From: Tannerella sp. | GTDB lineage: Bacteria > Bacteroidota > Bacteroidia > Bacteroidales > Tannerellaceae | Direction of reading: 5' to 3' | NCBI GenBank assembly: GCA_031272655.1 | Contig: JAISTJ010000096.1 | Span: 1-13,976, forward strand | DNA length: 13,976 nt | Shown here: positions 1-7,125 of the stretch, piece after piece | Numbering within the stretch: position 1 is the first letter of the stretch | How the letters are laid out: every line of letters begins with the position of its first letter | Notes under the pieces: model-generated | Database searches by the model: none | Told to the model about the DNA's origin: nothing | The model's input: the letters and a program-made list of their open reading frames with translations, nothing else | Position numbers and translations under genes: made by a program

Positions 1-297
1 GATGTAATACGGCTGGGCAATGCCGCTCGCAAGCCCCACCACCACAACGTCTTTGCCGTCAATCTCCTTACAGTCAACCTCAAACAGCCCCATAATGCTT
101 GGGCGGATGTTGTTAATCAACCGGTCTTTGATTTTCAGTTGCAGTTCATCGGGGTTTTGAACGCCTGCGACAGAGCCATCGTCCTTAACGCCAATATAGA
201 TGTGTCCACCTTTGGCGTTAAGCATTGCCACCGCCTCCTTTTCCAGTTCGGGCGTCAGGCATTCCTTAAGTTCTGTTCTGTCGTTCTCTTTCAGCAT
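1..297 (-). CDS. AlbA_2 (Schlafen-type) putative DNA-binding domain protein, 5' part only
   Basis: The first 99 codons of a leftward gene are present and the rest lies beyond the left edge. Translation from the ATG at 297 gives an N-terminus with the AlbA_2 signature: an acidic residue then ELK near residues 9-11, the motif NAKGGHIYIGVKDDG (about 27-41) and a following V-x-G. The family usually reads E-x-x-EFK ... AfaNt-GG-iyiGV-DdG. Such domains occur in RecG-like transcriptional regulators and other ATP-binding or nucleic-acid-binding proteins, often followed by an ATPase-C and a winged-helix region. Which C-terminus this gene has cannot be seen. The start is supported by a Bacteroidota-type promoter about 55 nt upstream on the same strand and by the lack of a better upstream start. 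The domain call is fairly sure; the cellular role is unknown. Confidence 0.8.
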   Translation of the reverse strand, partial: MLKENDRTELKECLTPELEKEAVAMLNAKGGHIYIGVKDDGSVAGVQNPDELQLKIKDRLINNIRPSIMGLFEVDCKEIDGKDVVVVGLASGIAQPYYI

Positions 298-352
298 ATA
301 TTGCTCTAATTATCAGTTATTTACCAACGTCTGCGCGCGTCAAATAACAGCG

Positions 353-382
353 CAAAGATAGCGATTTTTTGAGACAAGCAAT
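353..382 (-). promoter_or_regulatory. Probable promoter of the AlbA_2 gene
   Basis: Read on the minus strand, TATCTTTG (353-360) matches the Bacteroidota -7 consensus TAnnTTTG. An ATTG (379-382) lies 18 nt upstream as a partial -33 element. The leader to the ATG at 297 would be about 50 nt. The position in a divergent intergenic region supports it. A single TAnnTTTG match is expected by chance several times in a window of this size. Confidence 0.5.
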
Positions 383-544
383 ATGTTTCCGGAAAATTTT
401 ATCCATTAATTTCTTCTCACTCAAAAACATGTCGAAAGCAAAACCAACGAGCAAGTATAAAAATACTACCTTGAAATCAAAGGCTGCATACACTTAAGAA
501 TTAATAATTAAGAATTAAAATGCAAAGATTTTCATTAAAATAGT

Positions 545-552
545 TATCTTTG
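545..552 (+). promoter_or_regulatory. Probable -7 element of the C69 dipeptidase gene
   Basis: TATCTTTG matches the Bacteroidota -7 consensus TAnnTTTG and ends 18 nt before the chosen ATG at 571, so the leader would be very short. No TTTG or TTG is found at the expected -33 distance, where the sequence is simply A/T-rich. Its place just before the gene supports it. Confidence 0.5.
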
Positions 553-570
553 TGGCGATAAAACTTATTG

Positions 571-2169
571 ATGATGAACAAAATATTTTTTACTGTCGCC
601 CTTGGATTAGGGTTTTGGGGAGCGATTGTCGCTCAGGAGATTGAATATTCGGAGGCTAAAGCTAATCCCGAAAGCTGTACAAGCATCATGGTCGGGAAGC
701 GCGCTTCCGCCGACGGGTCGGTTATAACAAGCCATACATGCGACGGCAACTACCGCACATGGATGAACATTGTGCCGGCGCAAAAGTATGAGCGCGACAC
801 GGTTACAAATATCTACGACGGCCTGATGCACACGGAGTTTGCCGATGACCGCACCGACCGCGTAGTGAAAGGCGCGATCCCGCAGGCGCGCGCCACTTAC
901 AGGTTTCTCAATACATCGTACCCGTGCCTTAACGAGAAGCGCCTTGGCATCGGCGAGACGACTATTTCCGGACGGCGCGAACTCATCAACCCTAACGGCA
1001 TGTTTATGATTGAAGAATTGGAGCGGATAGCGCTCGAAAGGTGCACTACCGCCCGTGAGGCGATACGCCTGATGGGTGAACTTATCGCCAAATACGGCTA
1101 TGCCGACTGGGGCGAATGTCTCACCGTTGCCGACCCAAAGGAGGTTTGGCATTTTGAAGTTTTCGGCGAGGGCAAAGATAAGATCGGCGGCGTGTGGGCT
1201 GCCGTCCGCATACCCGATGACCATGTAGGCGTCTCGGCGAATATTCCGCGCATTTCATCTATTGATCTGAAAGATAAAGACCGTTATATGGCTTCGGAAA
1301 ACGTGTTTGAGGTTGCCAAAAAGCTCGGATACTGGGACGGAAAGCAGCCTTTCTGCTTCTGGAAAGCGTATGGAGGTACGGATAAAGCATTTAATATACG
1401 TGAGTACTTCATACTTAGCACTTTAGCCCCTTCGCTCAACCTCTCTTACGATGCCGAAGAGCTGCCTTTCAGCGTCAAACCGGAAAAGTCCGTCAGCGTT
1501 TCGGATGTAATCAATTATCTGCGACAGACTTACGAAGGAACGCAATGGGATATGACTAAGAATCTGAAAGTTATGACCCATCCGCGCGACGGCAGCGCTC
1601 CGGAAGAGATCACCAGCCCTTCGGCCAATCCGTGGATGGGAATGGATATGATTGAAATGCTTAATGCGCTGAAACCGGAAGCTGTTACGCGGTACCGTTT
1701 GGTTGCCGTTCCTCAATGCTCGTATTCGACTGTTATCCAGCTTCGTGACGGCTTGCCGGATGATATAGGTGGCATTGTCTGGATGTCGCTCGACAACCCC
1801 GGACAGTCGCCCCGCATCCCGATTTTCTGCGGTACGACCAAGCTGCCGGAATGTTTCAATATCTGCGGCCAGCGCCGCTATCGCGAAGACGCCGTTGTTT
1901 GGAAGTTCCGCCGCACTAACAAACTCGCAACCGTCCGTTGGGGGATGACGCGCGACAAACTGCAGTCCGCACTCGCTCATTTCGATGAAAAAGGACAAAC
2001 TGATATACCTTTTGTAGAACAGATTTATACTAAACTCAAAGAAACTAAAGGTGAGGAAGCGGCAAGGGAATACCTGACAAACTACACGTCCGACTTTGCC
2101 GGCGCCGCCATTTTGCGTTGGCAGGAACTCGGCGATGAGTTCTGGAAAATGTTCGCACGGGGATTTTAA
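571..2169 (+). CDS. Secreted C69-family dipeptidase (PepD-like)
   Basis: A 532-residue exported peptidase of family C69, Ntn-hydrolases that cleave dipeptides and short peptides. Residues 1-21 form a signal peptide with a hydrophobic core, and the likely cleavage is before Gln22 (VA|Q). The motif CTSIMVGKRASADGS starts at Cys36, the expected nucleophile, which is exposed as the N-terminus after autoprocessing. This implies a 14-residue propeptide, Q22-S35. Further family blocks are WHFEVFGEG, VGVSANIPRI and the C-terminal GQRRYREDAVVWKFR. The length is typical of secreted Bacteroidota homologues. An in-frame TTG at 568 and a second ATG at 574 are also possible starts. ATG 571 was chosen because it follows the -7 element at a workable distance and keeps a normal signal peptide. 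The gene ends 1 nt from the convergent murF-alr stop. Family assignment is strong; the exact peptide preference cannot be read. Confidence 0.92.
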   Translation: MMNKIFFTVALGLGFWGAIVAQEIEYSEAKANPESCTSIMVGKRASADGSVITSHTCDGNYRTWMNIVPAQKYERDTVTNIYDGLMHTEFADDRTDRVVKGAIPQARATYRFLNTSYPCLNEKRLGIGETTISGRRELINPNGMFMIEELERIALERCTTAREAIRLMGELIAKYGYADWGECLTVADPKEVWHFEVFGEGKDKIGGVWAAVRIPDDHVGVSANIPRISSIDLKDKDRYMASENVFEVAKKLGYWDGKQPFCFWKAYGGTDKAFNIREYFILSTLAPSLNLSYDAEELPFSVKPEKSVSVSDVINYLRQTYEGTQWDMTKNLKVMTHPRDGSAPEEITSPSANPWMGMDMIEMLNALKPEAVTRYRLVAVPQCSYSTVIQLRDGLPDDIGGIVWMSLDNPGQSPRIPIFCGTTKLPECFNICGQRRYREDAVVWKFRRTNKLATVRWGMTRDKLQSALAHFDEKGQTDIPFVEQIYTKLKETKGEEAAREYLTNYTSDFAGAAILRWQELGDEFWKMFARGF

Positions 2170-2170
2170 A

Positions 2171-4654
2171 CTATTCTCGGTAATAAACCCTTTTGACGCG
2201 GGAAGAAACCGACGTCAGGATTTCGTATGGAATCGTGCCGGTTTTAGCGGCAAGCTCTTCTACCGTCAAAACATCGTTGAAAACGATAACCGTATCGCCT
2301 TCTTTCGCATCCGTACCAGTAATATCAACCATACAGGCGTCCATGCAGATATTGCCGACAATCGGGCAGCGGACGCCGCCTATCAGCACTTCCCCGACGC
2401 CATTGCTCAACTTGCGGTCTAAACCGTCGGCATAACCTATCGGAATAACGGCGATACGCGAGTTCCGGCGAACAACAGTACGGCGACCATATCCGATGGA
2501 TTCGTCTTTTTTAACATCCCTTACCTGTAAAATCACGGTCTTAAGGCGGCAAACACATTGTAGTTTTCCCGATGAATTCGTGTCCGAAAGGCTTATCCCG
2601 TACAGCGAAATACCGAGGCGCACCATGTCGTACTGGTATTTGGTAAACCGTTCGATACCTGCGGAGTTGAGCGCATGTTTTAGCAGTTTGACGCCGAGAG
2701 TTTCTTCAATCTCATTGGCGCATGACTCGAAAACTGCCAATTGATGCAGCGTAAACTTGTCCTGCACATGGTCGTCGCTACAAGCAAGATGCGTAAAAAC
2801 GGAATTAGCGGCTATGCCGTTCTGGTTGTGAAGCAGCCGGCACATTTCCGGTATCTCGCCGGCCTCGAAACCAAGCCGGTGCATACCCGTATCTATCTTA
2901 ATATGAACGGGAAACCCAGTTATTCCGCGCTGTCGAGTCTCTTTAACCAGCGCGTTCAGCAAGCGGAAGTTATACACTTCAGGCTCAAGCCGGTATTCAA
3001 AAAGCAGGTTGAAGCTGCTCATTTCCGGATTCATCACTATTATCGGGAGCGAAATGCCTTCTTTCCGCAGCGCCGCGCCCTCGTCCGCAACTGCGACTGC
3101 AAGATAGTCGCATCGGTGATCCTGAAGCGTTTTTGCTAATTCGTAAGCCCCAACCCCGTACCCGAATGCCTTTATCATACAAATAATTTTGGTCGAAGGT
3201 TTCAGCAATGAACGGAAATAGTTGTAGTTATGGATAATAGCGTCGAGATTGACTTCCAAAATCGTCTCATGCGCCTTTTTTTCAAACAGTTCGGTGATTT
3301 TTTCAAAGTGAAACGAGCGCGAGCCTTTGATGAGAATCATCTCATTATGAAACATTGAATGTCGGAAAGCCTTGATGAAATCGTCGGTTGAAGCGTAAAA
3401 AACCTTCTCCCTAACGCCCTTAAATGACTTCGCGCAACTGCTTATATCCTTGCCGATTCCAATAAGCCGGTCTGTTTTTTTGATGCGCATAAGTTCCGCG
3501 ACCCTGCCGTAGAGGTATTCAGGCCAGATACCCGACTGCAAAATATCCGACAAAATAACCGTGTTGCGCAGATCGCGGTCTGCTCGCCTGCTTTGCTGAA
3601 AATCAAGCGCTATCGCAAGCGAGTTGATATCCGAATTGTAAGTGTCGTTGATCAGCTGGCATCCTTCAATGCCATCTTTCACCTCAAGCCTCATCGCGAC
3701 AGGTTCAAGCGTGCGGAACGCCTCATCTTTCTTCATCATTTCGGAAGGCTTAAGGTAGAAAATCACTGCAAGACAGTGAATTACATCTTCAATAAAAGCG
3801 TCGTCGGTGAATGGAACAACGTAATCATGCGTTATCCCCATCGTTTTGCATCTCAGCGTGGAGAAGGCGTCATTTTTCTCGATGGATTCGACAAAAAGCG
3901 CCGCATCGGGATTCTTGCGGCTCCATCCGAGTATCTTGTGCGAGAAAAAAGAACTCTCAAGAACGCTGCTAACTATCTCATCATCAGCGTTATATATAAT
4001 CACTTGACTATCAGCGAAAAGCGATAATTTCTCGCGGCATTTATCTTCTTTCGACCTGAAATTTTTTTGATGAGCTTCGCCTATATTAGTGATGACTCCG
4101 ATGGTCGGCGCTATGATATGCCGCAGCCTGTCCATTTCGTTCGGCAGCGAGATGCCGGCTTCAAAAATAGCAAGATTATGGCGTTCGTCCATTTCCCAGA
4201 CCGACAGCGGCACGCCGATCTGTGAGTTGTAACTGCGAGGCGAACGGACAATGTTGAAATCATTGTGCAAAAGCTGATAAAGCAACTCTTTAACAACCGT
4301 CTTGCCGTTGCTACCGGTGATGCCGATGACAGGATAAGAGAAAAGCTTGCGGTGATGAGCCGCTATACGCTGCAATGCTCTTAAAACATCTTTCTGGATG
4401 ATGAAATTGGCGTCCGTCATCTCATGATACTCCTGACTGTCGGCAGACACAACAAAATTCCTGACGCCAAGACCGTATAAATCACCTATATACCTGTGAC
4501 CGTCATTAGTCTTGGTTTTCAGCGCGAAGAACATGGTAGTCTCCGGAAACGACAACGCGCGACTGTCAGTCAGCAGCTGCCTTATTACATACTCCCGCTT
4601 TATCTCGCTCTTCGCATCAAGAATCTTACTTATTTCAACATTTGTATATCTCAT
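2171..4654 (-). CDS. Bifunctional UDP-MurNAc-tripeptide:D-Ala-D-Ala ligase / alanine racemase (MurF-Alr fusion)
   Basis: An 827-residue cytoplasmic fusion enzyme of peptidoglycan precursor synthesis. The N-terminal half is MurF, which adds D-Ala-D-Ala to UDP-MurNAc-tripeptide using ATP. It shows DSRALSFPETTMFFALK near 30-46, the P-loop GITGSNGKT at 111-119, YNSQIGVPLSVWEM at 142-155, EAGIS, and NDTYNSD near 336-342. The C-terminal half is a PLP-dependent alanine racemase making D-Ala from L-Ala. It shows the Schiff-base lysine in MIKAFGYG (Lys495), IDTGMHRLGF, Arg679 in VRLGISLYG, the catalytic tyrosine in GYGRR (Tyr722) and the NICMD block. Both active sites look intact. The frame extends upstream to 4684, but the ATG at 4654 is preferred: MRYTNVEISKIL matches the usual MurF N-terminus. 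Even so, the gene overlaps the upstream GSCFA frame by 20 nt, which suggests coupled translation. MurF-Alr fusions are known in Bacteroidota. Confidence 0.95.
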   Translation of the reverse strand: MRYTNVEISKILDAKSEIKREYVIRQLLTDSRALSFPETTMFFALKTKTNDGHRYIGDLYGLGVRNFVVSADSQEYHEMTDANFIIQKDVLRALQRIAAHHRKLFSYPVIGITGSNGKTVVKELLYQLLHNDFNIVRSPRSYNSQIGVPLSVWEMDERHNLAIFEAGISLPNEMDRLRHIIAPTIGVITNIGEAHQKNFRSKEDKCREKLSLFADSQVIIYNADDEIVSSVLESSFFSHKILGWSRKNPDAALFVESIEKNDAFSTLRCKTMGITHDYVVPFTDDAFIEDVIHCLAVIFYLKPSEMMKKDEAFRTLEPVAMRLEVKDGIEGCQLINDTYNSDINSLAIALDFQQSRRADRDLRNTVILSDILQSGIWPEYLYGRVAELMRIKKTDRLIGIGKDISSCAKSFKGVREKVFYASTDDFIKAFRHSMFHNEMILIKGSRSFHFEKITELFEKKAHETILEVNLDAIIHNYNYFRSLLKPSTKIICMIKAFGYGVGAYELAKTLQDHRCDYLAVAVADEGAALRKEGISLPIIVMNPEMSSFNLLFEYRLEPEVYNFRLLNALVKETRQRGITGFPVHIKIDTGMHRLGFEAGEIPEMCRLLHNQNGIAANSVFTHLACSDDHVQDKFTLHQLAVFESCANEIEETLGVKLLKHALNSAGIERFTKYQYDMVRLGISLYGISLSDTNSSGKLQCVCRLKTVILQVRDVKKDESIGYGRRTVVRRNSRIAVIPIGYADGLDRKLSNGVGEVLIGGVRCPIVGNICMDACMVDITGTDAKEGDTVIVFNDVLTVEELAAKTGTIPYEILTSVSSRVKRVYYRE

Positions 4655-5609
4655 TCGGGATGCAAATATACGGGTATTTCTCACGAAAACGTTCTGTTTT
4701 TAACATAGTTTCAGTTAAAAATTGCTTATACAATACGGACGAGGTATTTAATGGCCTGTGATTCAGCATTTTACTTAAATCAAGCGCTTCCCGGATTGTT
4801 TCGCGGGTTGAAGGTTCCATGTATGTTTCGCAGAACCTTTCCCAAATGTAATCAATCGCGACAGGCGAAGGATGAAGCATGTCATCGGCATAAAAACGGT
4901 AATCGCGCAGTTCATCCATCATCAGTTCGTAAGCGGGAAAATATGTCGCTGTGTCCGGGAATTTTTCGCACAGCGACTGCACGGCAAGCAGCAACGTGGC
5001 CTTGCTAACCTGATTGAGATGCGCCCCGTCGCGGAAATGGCGTATCGGACTGACAGTAAAAATCACTTTCATCGAGGCATTGATACTCAATAGCTTACAG
5101 AGTAATGACGACCATTCATCAACAATCTCGTCCGTCGTCAACCGCTCGCGTATGAATTGCGCCGCAGGAAGCTTATGGCAGTTGGCTACCGTTTGACCTG
5201 TACTTTTAAGTTTGTAAACATAAGCCGTTCCAAAGGTGATTATCAAGTGATTAATACTTGCAAACCTTTTTGCCGATTCTGTTAAAGAGCTGTTTATCAG
5301 GCGCAAACATTCATCACGATCAGCATGTGAAAACTTGCTGCTGTGCATGAAACTGTTATACATTTCGTTATACAGAAACAAATCGCCGGTCGTGAAAGGC
5401 TTCGGATTAGCCAGATGAATACAGGCATTTGCCACAGATGACGGGTTATAGAGGACGCCAAAAGGGTTCTTGAGCGCCCTGAACATCATTTCTTCCATCT
5501 TCACGCCGATATTTTCGGCGAAACAAGACCCTATTAGCATTATATCGTCCTTATAATCAATCTTATAAGGCGATGACGGGATTTCTACCCGCGTACAATA
5601 GTTTATCAT
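4635..5609 (-). CDS. GSCFA-domain protein (SGNH-hydrolase-like)
   Basis: A 324-residue protein of the GSCFA family, named for its signature GSCFA, seen here at residues 27-31 (GSCFAEN). Other conserved blocks are NPFGVLYNP, TFGTAYVY, a C-H-K-L-P segment, TVSPIRH and, near the C-terminus, FYADDMLHPS. The GS...DxxH arrangement resembles the Ser and Asp-His of SGNH/GDSL esterases, with GSC in place of GDS. An ester-hydrolase or acyl-transfer role is therefore plausible but unproven. No signal peptide or membrane segment is seen, so the protein is probably cytoplasmic. The ATG at 5609 follows a TATCTTTG element by 32 nt. Its last 20 nt overlap the start of murF-alr, which places it in the same transcription unit and hints at a wall- or precursor-related job. 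The biochemical function of the family is not known to me. Confidence 0.9.
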   Translation of the reverse strand: MINYCTRVEIPSSPYKIDYKDDIMLIGSCFAENIGVKMEEMMFRALKNPFGVLYNPSSVANACIHLANPKPFTTGDLFLYNEMYNSFMHSSKFSHADRDECLRLINSSLTESAKRFASINHLIITFGTAYVYKLKSTGQTVANCHKLPAAQFIRERLTTDEIVDEWSSLLCKLLSINASMKVIFTVSPIRHFRDGAHLNQVSKATLLLAVQSLCEKFPDTATYFPAYELMMDELRDYRFYADDMLHPSPVAIDYIWERFCETYMEPSTRETIREALDLSKMLNHRPLNTSSVLYKQFLTETMLKTERFREKYPYICIPNEIYKC

Positions 5610-5641
5610 AAGTTTTCCATCAACAAGTTTGAATTTCCCGT

Positions 5642-5649
5642 CAAAGATA
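5642..5649 (-). promoter_or_regulatory. Probable -7 element of the GSCFA/murF-alr unit
   Basis: On the minus strand this reads TATCTTTG, a match to TAnnTTTG, 32 nt upstream of the GSCFA ATG. No convincing -33 TTTG is found at 17-23 nt. It is the only -7 match seen in the 238-nt divergent region on this strand. Confidence 0.5.
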
Positions 5650-5718
5650 AAGATTATCTACGAAATAAGCGCACTTTTATACAAAAAATCTTAAAAAATC
5701 AAATAAAGTAGGATTTTT

Positions 5719-5750
5719 TTTGGAAAATAAAAAATAAAGTTTTAACTTTG
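5719..5750 (+). promoter_or_regulatory. Strong Bacteroidota-type promoter of the M23-to-M28 gene run
   Basis: TTTG (5719-5722), a 20-nt spacer, then TAACTTTG (5743-5750) give a full -33/-7 pair with ideal spacing. Transcription would begin near 5754-5757, leaving a leader of about 90 nt before the M23 ATG at 5848. The leader becomes very A/T-rich just before the start codon, as is usual where Shine-Dalgarno pairing is not used. Confidence 0.7.
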
Positions 5751-5847
5751 CGGCGCAACTTGGGAGAAAACCGCTTAACACGAACTAATCCCATTGTGAT
5801 AATGATTAATGTGAGCAATTAAAAAAATTAAAATTTACTGTCTTAAT

Positions 5848-7122
5848 ATGAAGATAAAATACATTATGCTGACAAGCTGCTGTATGGCGCTGTTTTTTCA
5901 TACGGACGCAGTTAGTCAGAAGAAAGTACGCAAGGCGGCAGAGCAGTCCGCCTCGGCAAACATTGCGCTGATTGATAAACAGGCTTCGGAACTTATGGCG
6001 AAGGTTGTCGCTCCTGCGCAGGTTGCTACCGATGAACTGGCGATAGCCAAGCTTGAAGAGTATAACAGGCTGATGAGCAGGGAAAACCTGATGTTTCCGG
6101 CTGATGAACTTTATCAGTCAAACTGGGACACTATCCGCGTCAATCCTTCGGATTATTTAAAGATTGATATGCCTGATTCTTACACTATTGACTGTCGCTC
6201 GTTCGTTATGCCTGTTGATAATTTTACTAAAGTTACGTCTAAATACGGACCCCGTCGCCGCCGAATGCACCGCGGCACAGACCTTGACCTTGAAACCGGC
6301 GATACCGTAAGAGCCGCTTTTGACGGCAAAGTGCGCATCAAGAGCTACGAGAGACGCGGCTACGGCTACTACCTCGTGCTGCGCCATCCGAACGGTCTGG
6401 AAACGGTTTATGGTCATCTTTCAAAGTTTCTTGTTGATGCAAATCAGGTAGTTAAAGCCGGTCAGGTGATAGGCCTCGGCGGGCGTACAGGACGTTCAAC
6501 CGGATCCCACCTGCATTTTGAAACCCGCTTCCTCGGCAAGGATATTAACCCCGAAGAATTAATTGACTTTCAAAACGGTACGCCTCACAGGGACGAATAC
6601 ACGTTTACAAACATAAAAATTAACGGCAAAAAGAGCAACCTTTATGCCACTTCGCCTAACTCGCTTGCCGTTCACCGCGTCAAAAGCGGCGAAACGCTAA
6701 GCCAGATAGCACGTAAATACGGCACTTCGGTTGACGAACTGTGCCGGATAAACGGTATTACTAAAACTTCAAAACTGTCTATAGGTCAGTCTATTCAGTT
6801 CCGCGCAAAGCAGGTAACCGTTGAGGCGACGGCTAATGCAGTAAAACAAACTCCTGCCGACAATAAGACCGCTGCGGCCGTTTCATCGGCTTCGAACGCG
6901 AAAAAACAGGCTTCGGAAGGGAAAAAGATTGAAGTGCCGGTTGCCGATGCAACATCCCAAGCATCCGCTACCGATAATGTCGTCTATCACAGCATCAAGT
7001 CGGGCGAGACGTTATTCAATATCGCCCAAAAATACAATACAACTGTTGAAAAACTGTGTGAACTGAATAATATAAGCAACAACACCATTCTCAAAATAGG
7101 TCAAAAAATCAGGTGCTCGTAA
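5848..7122 (+). CDS. Exported M23 metallopeptidase with two LysM domains (wall hydrolase)
   Basis: A 424-residue protein predicted to cut peptidoglycan cross-links or stem peptides in the periplasm. A signal peptide (about 1-23) is followed by Gln24 (AVS|Q). The N-terminal 30-110 region is helical and Ala/Leu-rich. The LytM/M23 catalytic domain spans about 125-240 and keeps all key residues: zinc ligands His141 and Asp145 (HRGTD) and His223 (HLHFE), and catalytic His190 (YGHLS) and His221. It should therefore be active, unlike degenerate EnvC/NlpD-type activators. A first LysM (about 276-318, HRVKSGETLSQIARKYG) and a second (about 381-423, HSIKSGETLFNIAQKYN) are separated by a Lys/Ala/Ser-rich linker. 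They should bind the glycan strands. It is the first gene of the rightward run and ends 3 nt before the DUF1599 gene. Confidence 0.95.
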   Translation: MKIKYIMLTSCCMALFFHTDAVSQKKVRKAAEQSASANIALIDKQASELMAKVVAPAQVATDELAIAKLEEYNRLMSRENLMFPADELYQSNWDTIRVNPSDYLKIDMPDSYTIDCRSFVMPVDNFTKVTSKYGPRRRRMHRGTDLDLETGDTVRAAFDGKVRIKSYERRGYGYYLVLRHPNGLETVYGHLSKFLVDANQVVKAGQVIGLGGRTGRSTGSHLHFETRFLGKDINPEELIDFQNGTPHRDEYTFTNIKINGKKSNLYATSPNSLAVHRVKSGETLSQIARKYGTSVDELCRINGITKTSKLSIGQSIQFRAKQVTVEATANAVKQTPADNKTAAAVSSASNAKKQASEGKKIEVPVADATSQASATDNVVYHSIKSGETLFNIAQKYNTTVEKLCELNNISNNTILKIGQKIRCS

Positions 7123-7125
7123 TGT

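Noticed and set aside
1..297. Anti-phage defence system suggested by the AlbA_2/Schlafen domain
   Set aside because: Only the N-terminal domain is visible, and neighbouring genes are housekeeping or envelope genes. Nothing in the window supports a defence role.
1173..1180. TATCTTTG on the minus strand inside the C69 gene as an antisense promoter
   Set aside because: With six fixed bases, about seven such matches are expected by chance in both strands. There is no -33 partner and no downstream gene on that strand.
607..1224. Long open frame on the strand opposite the C69 gene
   Set aside because: It is a shadow of the true gene in a GC-rich third-position context, with no protein family features. 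Similar shadows opposite tpiA and M28 were dropped for the same reason.
4655..4684. 10-residue longer MurF-Alr start at 4684
   Set aside because: MurF homologues begin at the MRYT-like position. The extension lies deeper in the GSCFA gene and adds no recognisable sequence.
5750..5793. H-type pseudoknot (GCGG 5750-5753 with CCGC 5771-5774, interlaced with TGGGA/TCCCA) as a riboswitch before the M23 gene
   Set aside because: The first arm overlaps the promoter -7 element and would lie upstream of the transcript start, so it would not be in the RNA. The remaining 5-bp stem is too weak to call alone.
5848..5900. Lipobox-like LTSC (residues 8-11) making the M23 protein a lipoprotein
   Set aside because: It comes before the hydrophobic core of the signal peptide. 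The more natural cleavage is AVS|Q at residue 23/24.
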